From assembly GCA_037783415.1 (NCBI GenBank), contig JAZGTN010000003.1, positions 766,501 to 830,500 of the forward strand: a DNA stretch of 64,000 nt, given 5' to 3'. Below the pieces are notes generated by a model. The model was not told the origin of the DNA, did no database searches, and saw nothing but the letters and a program-made list of their open reading frames with translations. Source of the DNA: Leptasterias polaris. Lineage: Eukaryota; Echinodermata; Asteroidea; Forcipulatida; Asteriidae. The position numbers and the translations under genes are program-made. Positions 13,601 through 25,600 of the stretch are shown one piece after another (positions within the stretch are counted from its first letter, which is position 1; each line of letters opens with the position of its first letter).

Positions 13601-16600
13601 ACATGTGTACTTCTTAGCCATGTTTACTGAGCTACTATGTAACATCTGCTCAAAAAACTTGTAAAATCTACTGAAGGTCTTTTAAAATGAACAAGTTTAA
13701 ACAAATATATTGGAATAAATTTACTTAAATTGATTGAATCGAGTAATGAAATATCAGGAATTGATTGGGATTGAGTGGAATTGATTTGAAGTCAATACAA
13801 AAATTGAATTTGATGAAATTTGATTGAATTGAATTAAAAAATTCAAATTGAATTCAATTGAATTTAATTGAATAAAATTAAGATCGATTGATTGAAATGA
13901 ATTGAATGGAATGGAATGGAATGGAATTGAATTAAGCTAAATTTAATACAAAAATGTAACTGTTTTGAATTTAATTGATTTATTTAAATTGAATTGAATT
14001 GAATTGAAACAAATTAACGTGAATTGAATTGAATTGAATTGAATTGAAACAAATTAAATTGAATTGTATTGAAACAAATTCAATGAAAATGAATTGATAT
14101 GAAAGTTTATAAGTTTTATAAATGGAAACCAAATCAAATAGAATTGAATTGAAACAAATTAAATTGAATTGTATTGAAACAAATTGAATGAAATTGAATT
14201 GATATGAAAGTTTATAAAGTTTTATAAATAGAAACAGACCTTGAAACTAAAATCTTAATTCTAACAGCTTTTGTGTGGGAGTATCACCAATGGTCACTCA
14301 AAAGTGTACTTATCATTGTTACTTATAGTTGTCACAAAACAAAGAAGGGAAAACAAATCATCTTTATGCCAGCTGTAAAGGAAGGTCCTTGGTTCTTACT
14401 GTTGGTTTTGTTTGAACGTTTAGTAAAGTTTGAAATTATTTTTGCCGTTTGTTTTATGTTTAAAACTTAGCCCAAAACTTAGTAAGTCATTTTACCAGAG
14501 CTGCCAACTCTCACTGATTCTGCTGAACGATCCTTGAAAGTAAAACATACTTGAAAATCTCCCTGATTCTGGAAACTCTTCCCTATTATGTTGAAAGTAA
14601 TTCTAAACATCTTCCTGATTGTTGTTATAAATCTCCCTGATTGCAAGATGCAAATGTTGACAGCTCTGTTATACCAGACAAAACTCACCTTGTCAAATTG
14701 TTTTAGTACGTTGTATGTGTTCAACAATAATTAAGTCCCTTCTTACATTTGATACATATATGTAAATCCAAACTCCAACCTCCTCAGTCCTTATCCATTG
14801 TCAATGCTGCCAAATTCTCTGAATCTATAATAAGTCACGGAGTTAGTATTTAGTTGTTCTGGCTGTTTGAAGGTAGTTTCTCAGTGGTAATAGAGAATAC
14901 TTTTGTTGATGTAGCACTGATCGATTTACTTGTTTTATGATGATAACAAATAATTGTTGTTTGTTTATAGCTGCCTACTGCTGTGTTCATGGTGAAGTTT
15001 TGCCGGTAATACCAATGCGGATATAATTTCTCTTTTGAGTTTGTGGTTCTAAAGTACTTAGTGTTTCTGATGGTGTGTCGGTCGTCAGGAGACTGCTATA
15101 TTCCAACTGGGCCTGTGGTGGTTTTTTTGAGAGTGTGGTTAGCTGTGGATTCTGCATCCGTATGTACATGTAGTTGCTGTCTCTGAAATCTCTAACAGCT
15201 AGCTCATCTTGGCTCTATTGGAGGCAAATATGATTCTTCTTGTGCACCATCACTATCAGCAAGTTCTAGTGTTTGTACATCCTCATCGTAGTACACCGCG
15301 CCATCATAGGTGATCATGTATTCGGGATACTCAGCATGGGTTGAATTGTTGAGCTCACACATGTAGTCATTCAAGTGGTAGTTTACTGACCGGCATTGTG
15401 GCTCTGAGAGACAAATGCTTGCACAGGAAACAGCAGATCTGGCCGGCTGTCTCCCGAAGTGTTGAATCTTCCAACTTCCAGTGGCTAGCTGCATATAACC
15501 TGATGCTTCTCAAACTACTACAGGGTGTTTGCAGAGTGGTAGACGCAAGAGTAAAACATGTCAGCATAAGAACAATTTTAAGAGGGGTTGAAAAATGACC
15601 TGCACCCTCCATGATGAGTAGCGTTAGAGTGTAGGCAAACCGCAAGATTTTCTCACATATACTGACTGATGAAATAGAGTTTGTTACTTAGTGTGATCAA
15701 TATTAAAAACAAATTTTAAAAGCACTATAAACCATTACTCTGAAAGGCTCATTTGGAGCAAAGAGTGAAAAAGGCTTTTAGAAGCTACTATAGACACTCT
15801 GAAACTCCTTGCAAAGGCTTCCACTCTATGTAATCTGTTTTTTATTATGCTCTTAATTGCAACCCAGACTAAGACTAAGTGGGGACACTTTATCCCTTTT
15901 GTTCGTTTTTATATGTGTTTAGTCATGCTTGGAAGTTAATGTACTCCATTACAAAAGTCTATCAAGCAAGGGTCACCGTTCAGAGTGGGTTTTTTTTCCC
16001 CAGTCAATTTGTGAGTGTTGCTCATTTACTCACTATACAGGGAACTCCTGAGGATTTTAATGTTTAAGGGTCACCTTTGGTGTACAGATGCTTTGATGTT
16101 TTATCTTTGCCCATTTGCATTTTGCTTAAAAGGGGCTCTAAGGTTAAATTCAGTTTTGTGATGCACACATATATGAAAGTGGAAAGTGGGAAAAAATATC
16201 ACAAAGTGTTTAATTTTTTAATCAACAATAAATGGTCTAAAATGCCAACATGTTTTGATACCCTTCCACTCTCCAGTGCCAAATGTTGCAAATTCAGTTT
16301 TGCGATGCACTTCATCTTTTTTTAAAGATAAAGTCAATGTAGAGTCCTTATTAAAGTAGAAACAATATATTACACGCCTTTCAAGTTTTAACCTTAAATT
16401 GAAATGGTATAAATTGCTACACTATTTGATACCCTTCCATCACCAAATTTATTAACATCCCCAAAACTGTCCAATGTTGCACATTTCAAATATGTGGGCG
16501 TGTACATTTTCGTACAGTGAGTTTTTTATTTCGTTCCTGAATATTCATGACATTCAATCAAAATGATTTCATATTATGTATATTTTTTCGACCAACAACA

Positions 16601-19600
16601 AATTCTGAATGTACATGTACAGACCCATCTGTACTATAGTACAGCTATAGTCAACGAACTTTACAACTATTGGTCTTGCCCGTGGTTTACCCGTTTTGTC
16701 CAGGCGTGGCCCAATGCGGTGAGTTCGATCAATGGCTTCAGGGCGAAGCTCCATACCAAGATGTTGTTTAGCTGCTTCAGTGATTTTCCGGTCAGTATTC
16801 TCGGGTTGGGGCGTCTCTGGAATCCCGTGAACAATAAGACAGTTACGACGCGAGTATTGTTCTTGTTCAGAAAGCCGTTCACTAAGATGGCGGACATCTT
16901 TCTCAAGACTGGCTATAACTCTTGACTGGTTGACTATAACTCACGGGCTGCATTCTATCATGTGAGAGCCAAATTCAAAGGTTCTAACATTTACGTCCAT
17001 GAGAGCCTTACCCAGGAACGTCAGCGCTGGCTCGCCACCGCAAAGCAGCATTCGTTGACCGACAAGGTATGGACCCTAGATGGCCGGATCGAAATACGCC
17101 GTAAAAACGGTTCGCGCCTGATTGTGGCATCCAAGGAAGACCTTCAGAAATTGTAATGTTGCTACTAACAAACCTGAATCCATTACTTTTTTGTACATCA
17201 CTTTTGGAGTCTGTTGCCACCCCATGTACACTTTTCTTGCGTAAATTGTATCGTTTTCTATATTGCTTTGTTTCTTTTTTTTTCTTACACTAAGTTTCTA
17301 CATGAATAATAATGTCCTTGTCTTGTCTTGTTTTTTTTGGTCGTGTTTTGTTCTTGTGTGTATTTCTTGTGCAAATCAAGTTATCACGGGTTTTTATTTT
17401 TCTTTTCTGTTTTTGGTTATTCATATTTGTCCGTATAAGGTTAACGGATTATATCGTTCGGTACTTTCGATATGAATGCTGATCTAAGTCATAATGTTGA
17501 TGAGTCCTTCGTTTATGAGGGGCTTGATCCTGTTATTGACCCCAACAATCACAATCATCAAAATTTTTCATGTGGTTATTTTAATGAATCAAACTTAAAC
17601 ACGACTTTTAATTTTAACAATCATTCTAATTTTTCTTTGCTTCATATGAATATTAGAAGTCTCCCAAAAAACTTTGATCGAATGTTAAATTATTTACATT
17701 CTCTCCATCTTGAATTTTCGGTGATAGGTCTCTCGGAAACGTGGCTAAAACATTGTGACGTGCCGTTTAATATTTATTCCATTCCTGGGTACCAGCTGGA
17801 GACCATTAACAGAACGAACAAAGTGGGGGGTGGGGTTGCATTCTATATTTCCACTGATCTTCGCTATTCAGTTAGACGTGACTTATCTTGTTCATCCAAC
17901 TCTCTTGAATCAATTTTTATTGAAGTTGAGAATCCTAATAACAAAAAAATTATTGCTGGAGTTATATACAGACCACCATCAACCTCATTTAATGACTTTA
18001 TTTTGACCTTACAAGATTTACAAGATCGTATTTCAGTGGAAAATAAGTATTGTCTTATCTCAGGAGATTTTAATATTAATTTGCTTACTGTTGATGACCA
18101 CAGCCAGACTCAGGAATTCATGGATTCTATGTTTGCCCATTCATATTTACCACTTATTGACAAACCCACAAGAATTACTCCAACCTCGGCAACTCTTATT
18201 GATAATATTTTTTGTAATATTCTTCCCTCTCCCAATTCTGGTATTTTGGTTTCTGATATTTCGGATCATTTTCCAGTTTTTACATTTTTTTCTTTTAAGG
18301 CAAAAACTCATTCTTATGTTCCTGGTATATATTTTCGTAAAACTACTGATGCAAACCTTCGCAGGCTTAAATCTGCCCTGGATTCCTGTGACTGGTCTGT
18401 GGTTTTCAATACTGATAATCCGAATGTTTCCTTCAATAAATTTATGAATATTTGTAATAATTTATATGAGAGAATTATCCCTCTTATTAGGACTAATAAT
18501 TACAATAGAAAAACCCAATCTCGATCTAAATGGATTACGCCAGCTTTGCTGAAATCTATAAATTATAAAAATAGACTTTATCGTAAATATCTGTCTTGTC
18601 CTAGTCATATTAATCGTTTAAAGTACACCAGATATAAAAACTCACTCACAACTATACTGCGTTCTGCTAAACAACATTACTTTACTCGGAAATTTAATAA
18701 AGAGAAAAACAACATTAAAAATACCTGGAAAATAATTAATTCAGTTTTGAAAAATAGTTCGTCATCTGAAGTCCCAAGTATAAAGATTAATAACCAGTGT
18801 ACAAATGATCCCCTTTTAATTGCAGAGTATTATAATGACTACTTTGTTAACATTGGTTCTAAACTTGCCAATCAAATCCCTCCGTGTGATTCGAACTACC
18901 ATGATTACCTGCATAATTCTAATCCCTTTTCTATTTTCTTTGATCCAGTAACCGAACATGAATTATATATTATTGTTTCTAATTTAACTAATAAGCAAAG
19001 TTCTGGTCATGATACGATTACTAGTGCTATTATCAAAGCTATGTTTCCTGCCATTTCCAAGCCCCTTGCTTTCATTATGAATTTGTCATTAAGTACAGGT
19101 ATAGTTCCAGATTCCATGAAAATTGCTAAAGTTGTTCCCGTTTTTAAAAAAGGTGATTCCCAATTAGTTAATAATTATAGACCTATTTCTATTCTGACAA
19201 CCTTCTCTAAAATTCTTGAACGCATTATATACGTTCGCACGTCTCGGTTCTTAACTAGACATAATATTTTATCTGATACACAGTATGGGTTTAGGGAAAA
19301 CCATTCAACATGTCATGCTATTTTACAATTGATAAATACTATTATTACTGGTCATGAACAGTCTTCTCATACTTTGGGAATTTTTCTGGACCTCTCCAAG
19401 GCATTTGATACAATTGATCATGATATACTTTTGGGTAAACTCTCCTTTTATGGAATTAGAGGGATTGCCTTGGAGTGGTTCAGAAATTATCTCACTAATC
19501 GTAAACAATTTGTACTCTTTAAAGATAACCAGTCTTTACCTAAAGAGTTGGTTTGTGGAGTTCCTCAGGGATCCATTTTGGGACCACTTCTTTTTTCTAT

Positions 19601-22600
19601 ATATATTAACGACTTTGAGAAATCTTCTAGTACCTTGTCATTTATTTTATTTGCAGATGACTCCAATTTATTTTATTCGCATAACAATTTGGGTACACTG
19701 GTTAACGTCATCAATACAGAACTCATTAGTGTTTCTAAATGGATTAAAGCCAACAAATTATCCCTCAACATTGATAAAACTTGTTTTATGTTGTTTAGCA
19801 ATACAGCCAGTTCAATTCCTACTGATATTTTGTACGATAATTATCCTGTTAATCAAACCAACTGTACTAAATTTCTGGGTCTTTTTATTGATGAAAAATT
19901 ATCATGGAAATGTCATGTAAATTATCTATGTAAATTAATTTCAAGAAATATTGGTATTATTAACAAATTGAAATATTGTTTTCCCTCTGATATTTTGTAT
20001 AATATTTATAATGCGTTAATTTTGCCTTATATCTCCTATGGTATTCTGGCCTGGGGCAACACAAGCTCTTGTCTTTCTAATAGAATTTTTGTTTTACAGA
20101 AAAGGGCATTGCGTGTTATTGACCGTGCAGAATTTAGAGCTCATTCTAATCCATTGTTTTTTAACCACAATACTCTTAAAATTAATGATATGTATTCACT
20201 CCAGCTAGGAATGTTTATGCATCAGCTTGTTGCTCATAAATTACCTAATTCGTTTGAACAAATGTTTGTGACTAATGCAAATATTCATCAATATTATACC
20301 AGACAGTTTAATGATCTCCATGTTCCATTTATACATACTGCTCTTGCAAAGAAATTTGTCATTTATCAGGGTACAACGTATTGGAATTCACTAAGTCAAG
20401 CTCTAAGAAGTATTAGTAGTCGTTTTTTATTTAAGAAAAAACTTAAGCTTCTGCTTTTGGAAAAATATTGTTCTCAATAATAATTTTAATTAGCTGTGAT
20501 AGATTCATTGTATGATCCCCTGTCTAGGTTTTTCTTGTACTTGTTTTTGTTATGTCCAGTTTGTGTTGGTCCTTGTTTATTTTTTGTGCAACTTAAGTTT
20601 ACTTCTGTATTGTTAAATGTAACCTGAGTAATCTTTATTTATTTTAACATAATTACTTTCTTTCTACACATCAAGGGCCTTTCCACTCGACAAGCTTGCT
20701 TTTTGGAGAAGCCCGCCGCTTAATCGTATATGTTTTTTTTTTATACCGTCTGTAAATCTTTTGGTTTTTTTTGATTAAGTGGAAATAAATTGATTGATTG
20801 ATTGATCTGTCATCCAATGACATTAATTAAGTTTCAAAATTTGCTGTGAAAGAGTATGAAAATAAAGTGGCATTTTAGACCATTTCAATATGAGAGTTTT
20901 CACTCTCTCATAAGGACTCTACCCATTGGACAACTAGTGCATCACAAAACTGAATGTGACCTTTGACCCTGTCTGTAACTGGAGGAAAATCATCTAGCTG
21001 GAGGTGAACTTTGACTGACATTTTCTTGATGCATTACAGTTCGATAGAAGCATTCTTCTTTTAAAAAGAAAAAAAACCAAAAACAATTTGTTCACTTCCT
21101 TTGAATAGGATCTCCTCAGGTGAACTTATGCAGGTAAGTTTTCAGTGATTTTCATGCTGCACATCTTGAGAGAATATGTAGAGCCCTTCCATGAGTGCCA
21201 TTGTATGCCATGATGGGGTAATACGGATGAAGTGTTGGAGTAGAAACCATTCAATGCGCTGAATATATTTTTGCAACTGCCATACCACCAGGGAGACCCT
21301 CCAAATTTGTTGGTACATGCACCTCCACCATTGTCCATGTCTTTTGTTGAAAATGGTTGCTTTTTGTGTTGCAGCATTGAGTCTCCAGCAGTGCTGTTAG
21401 TGTTGTACTGGTCAATTTTAATGTTGTAAAGGTCTCCAGTCAGGGAGAAACTTCCATATTCGGCCCAAGCTTGGTTGTTGTCCCAGTCTACCATCTCGAT
21501 TCGAAGTTTCCAGCTGCCCTTTGCTATCAGCCTCTGGATGATGTCATTGCCGAGCCAGAGTTCACCCTGTGGAGACCCAAATCCGTTCAGGTACTCCAAC
21601 CAGTTTTTGTCGAAGTCAACCGTGCCGTCCAGCCGTCGCTGAATGATAATCCAGCCCCCGCCTGCAGTTTCTAAATCGCAGTTGACGAGCACCCCAGTGT
21701 CCAGTCCTGGTGGAGCTATCATAACAATAGCATTCGCGGTGTTTCCAGCATCCTGGAATTCCTTGCAGCTCTTGAATGGTTCACGTTGTGGCTCATGACC
21801 AGCCGGAGAGGTGTTCTCTACCTGGGTGGACATTACACTGAAGGTAGGAGTATCTGCATTGCCATCCATGTACATTCCACCGGTATACATGCTCAAATTG
21901 AGTGGTTGATCATTGTAGGTTGAATTGTTGAGTTCACACAAGTAATCATCAAGGTGGTAGTTTACTGACCGGCATGCAGGCTCAGAGTGACAAATACTTG
22001 CACAGGAAATTGCAGATCTGGCCGTCTGTCTTCGAAGTGTTGACGATTCTAACTCCCTGTTAGTAGCAGTATAAAATGTGAAGCTTCTTAAACTCCCACA
22101 GGGTGTTTGCAGAGCGGTAGTCACACCACTGCAACATATCAGCATAAAAACAGTTTGGACTGATCGGGCGAACACTTCTCTCCCATCCATGATGAACAGA
22201 CTACATCTAAAGACTTGGTCTAGCCCTGGTCGGGTTTTATACTCAAAAACTTCCATGAGCGTTCACCTAGGCCATAGGAGCCCTCAATTCCATAACAAGC
22301 AATTATCAGATTAATATTGGTTTTCTGTCAGTAAAGGATTATCATTTTAAATCGCATTGAAGTTTTATCTCAAGGATTAATTAATCATATTGCGTATCAA
22401 CAGAAATACTGTTGGAATTTTGTCTTTTCTTTTTTTCATGGGGGGTGGGGGTGGGGGTGATAAAGATAGAACTTCGCCTCCTGGAATTATCAGTAAGGTG
22501 AAACTAAATCCACTATTTTTATGATGTGAAGGGTAGCCTCTCAATTATTAACACCAGTTTATCCCTATCCAAGAGGTAGTGACTTGTATGCCTTAATTTA

Positions 22601-25600
22601 GACCTAAATAATTAAAACCGAAGTGGCTGGTCATGGCTGAGCAGTCAAGCGCTCTGGTCATGAGCTCTGGTGTTTGTGATCAGCAGAGTGTGGGTTCGCT
22701 CCAGTCATGGTCTATGACACTTGCGTCCTTAAGCAGGACACTTTTAACTATTTTTTTGTTCTCCGATTGGGACGTAAAACCATAAGTCCCGTGTGTTGTG
22801 TTACAATGCATCTAATCATTTTTCCTTGAAAATATCATTGCCACAATGAAACCCTAACTAATTGACAAATGAACGAAAACAAATGTTCTCATAACCATTT
22901 GGTGCCTGTCTGGTTATGCTGCACAATGGAATGTCCGGGTGGATATTCATGTCAGCAGTCCCACTGTGCTCTGAAGTTGTTCTGGATGTTAAAAAACACC
23001 CACCGTAGGCCAAGTTATTAGTATTTGGTGTGTATACACGCCATGTCAACGTGAAGTGGTTCAAGAGGATCTCCAAGGTCAACATCTTTTGTGATGCACT
23101 CACATTTTCCAATAAACATGATAAATAGAGTCCTCATAAAAACGGGAGGGTGGGGGGGGAGATCCTAACTACATGGGAAAATGATTGAGCCACGACGTCA
23201 TCGGACTTCAGAAACAAATGGGTCTGTACATTTCAAGAAGGCATTTTTTGCGCCAGTCAAAAGATCAAATTCAATGCCGTTTTGATTGAATATCATCAAA
23301 ATTCAGGATATTCTCTGTGCAAAAATGTACAGAGTATACATTTGAAATGTGACGTCATCGAACTTTTTTGGATTTTGACAAATTGCACTTGAAGGGTATC
23401 AAACTTAGTGGCATTTTACACAATTCTAGAAGTTACAGACGCAAAACTCTTTTTGCATTTTCACAAGGACTCTTCTTTACTGGAAAATGAGTGGATCACA
23501 AAACTTAATTTGAACTCGGAGCCCCTCTTTCAGGCCAGTTTAAAAAAAAAAATGCACAATTGTGCCTCTTAGTCTTTGCCTTCAATACACATTTCACCTT
23601 GGTAATTAACCTGCTGCACTTTTAGGTAATCTACTTGTCTGTTATTCATAGGGGCATTAAAATCATAAGCTGATAGATAATTGGTGTTCATCAATTATTA
23701 AATGTAGGTCACTGTGGTGGTTGACTAAACAACAAGGTTGATCAGTATTTACATGCCACTCTCTGGCACAGTAACTTATGAGAGAGAGGACAGTGATCTT
23801 AAGGCAACACGTTTATACATATTGGTGGGTTCGAATCCCACCTGAGTGATATGCCTGTGGAGTTTTTTTGCAGGAATCATGAAGCACTGAGTCATTCTGT
23901 GTTCATCACTCATCGGTGTAAGGGTCAAACTAAAAACATACTATTCTTTATCTCCAATGTAATTCTTACAATAATGTTTGTATTAGTGCTTACACAGTAG
24001 TGTAGAGCTATAAAGTACAGGATTTAGACTCAAGTCAAGATGTAGAGGTCTCGTACTTGACTTGAGTCACGTTGGCGAAAAGACTCAAACTTGTCTATCA
24101 TGACTCAGACTCTGAGGACATTTCCTCTTATTCAGGGATGAGAAATTTCAGACTAAATAGACTGTGAGACTGTGTATTCGAACATCTGGACATGACAAAA
24201 TGTGCGTGTTTCCTTCACGTGTTAGAGCAATGAACAAGGTACCAAAGTGATCTCGAAAATGTTTGAATACGTGCAAGACTTGCACGGTCTATTAATATTC
24301 AGACGTGTATGTAAAGATGTTACTTTCGTTAGATATAAAGAAATCCTGCTCTTTGATATGTTTCTGCAGTGCTGAGGATACTGTACCCCCAAAGCTCCTC
24401 AGAATCTATAACTCCAGGGGATATCAAGAGACGGAAATGTCATCATTTTAACACGCCTCCTAAAATCTGGATCGTCGTTTTAGGCTTTTTTGTCAACATT
24501 GACTCTCACCCCTACGTATTGTGCATGCAAAGTTGCCATTCTGAATTGTGCCATTTATGCCCCCCCCCAAAAAAAAAAATTTAAAATAAAAAATATAAAT
24601 GTTTTAGTCTTTCTTTACTAAATTCTCAAAAACTGAAGCATTTTAAACAAAACTATTTCAAGGGACGTTTTCCACCTTGACCATCTTTATACCATATAAG
24701 TTACTGTTAACATTTATATTTGTCACTCTTACCGTTGTTGTGCACACCGTTTTATATTTGGCAGTTGTGTAGTTATCTTCAGTGTAATTGTCATTTTGAT
24801 GTATTCTTTATGATGCAGATGGCCACAATTGAAGAATCGCTACATACAAAAAGCAGCAGCAAGCAAAGTGTACAGGATTCGGATCCCTTAAAACAAGTCA
24901 GCTCACTGCAGCTCGTAAGTTTATAATTTATCCATCCAGGGCCAAAATTTGGTGGGAAAATCCTTAAGACTGCAGGGCTTGCAGTTTACGATTGTTACTG
25001 GACCAGAGTTTTATTAATGAGAGCAGAATCAAAATGAGAACAAAACTGTCTACATAGTTTAATAATGAAATAAACTGTCTTATTTGTAATATGGGTGAGT
25101 ACTCAACAGAATCATAAATATATATATCAGACTCAAAGTCAACATTTCAACATCGTTTGTTGTTATTTAAAGATATTACACTGTGAGTTATCATTATTTA
25201 ATTCAAAAACACGAAAAACCTCGGACTTGTCCAGTCATTAGTTAATTGGCTGGATGCTAAATTCACTGGCTGCGGTCCAGTGTAAATTGCGAGCCCGGCT
25301 TTCTGCTTTATGTGTAGTATTTATTTTCTGAATATTGTGGTATTAAATACACTGCTACAGGCCCTACCTCTATTCATATCTGTGTAGCCCCTGTGGGGAC
25401 GTTCATGTTCGTATGGTACTACTGTAAAGACATCAGGTGTAGTTTTCACGTCGAATAATTTTCAGCTCATTGTAACTTGAATCTTACCTGTAACTAGCTA
25501 TACTATTTTTCCTTTGGTTAACGTTTCATTGCCAAGTACATTTAATATCATTTCAGTTTTTACTTCAACTCTTCGTTTCAGTGCAAACATCTCCTGAAAC

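Larger units (their letters stand above)
16640..20806 (+). mobile_element. CR1/L2-like LINE with 5' inversion
   Basis: The element has an inverted ORF1 piece (about 16645-16915, minus strand), the remaining ORF1 C-terminus (16929-17156), the intact ORF2 (17472-20480) and a 3' UTR. It ends in a short (TTGA/ATTG)n tail at about 20788-20806, typical of CR1/L2-type elements. The 5' end is truncated. I found no convincing target-site duplication. Confidence 0.85.

Noticed and set aside
16547..20824. ATGACATT on both sides of the 16.6-20.8 kb LINE as a target-site duplication
   Set aside because: The matches are about 90 bp from the 5' end and 10 bp beyond the tail, and 8 bp in AT-rich DNA is weak. 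Not accepted as a TSD.
22191..22256. N-terminal extension of the 21126 FReD ORF to the Met at 22256
   Set aside because: The TATA box at 22235-22241 lies inside this extension, and the downstream Met gives a normal signal peptide.
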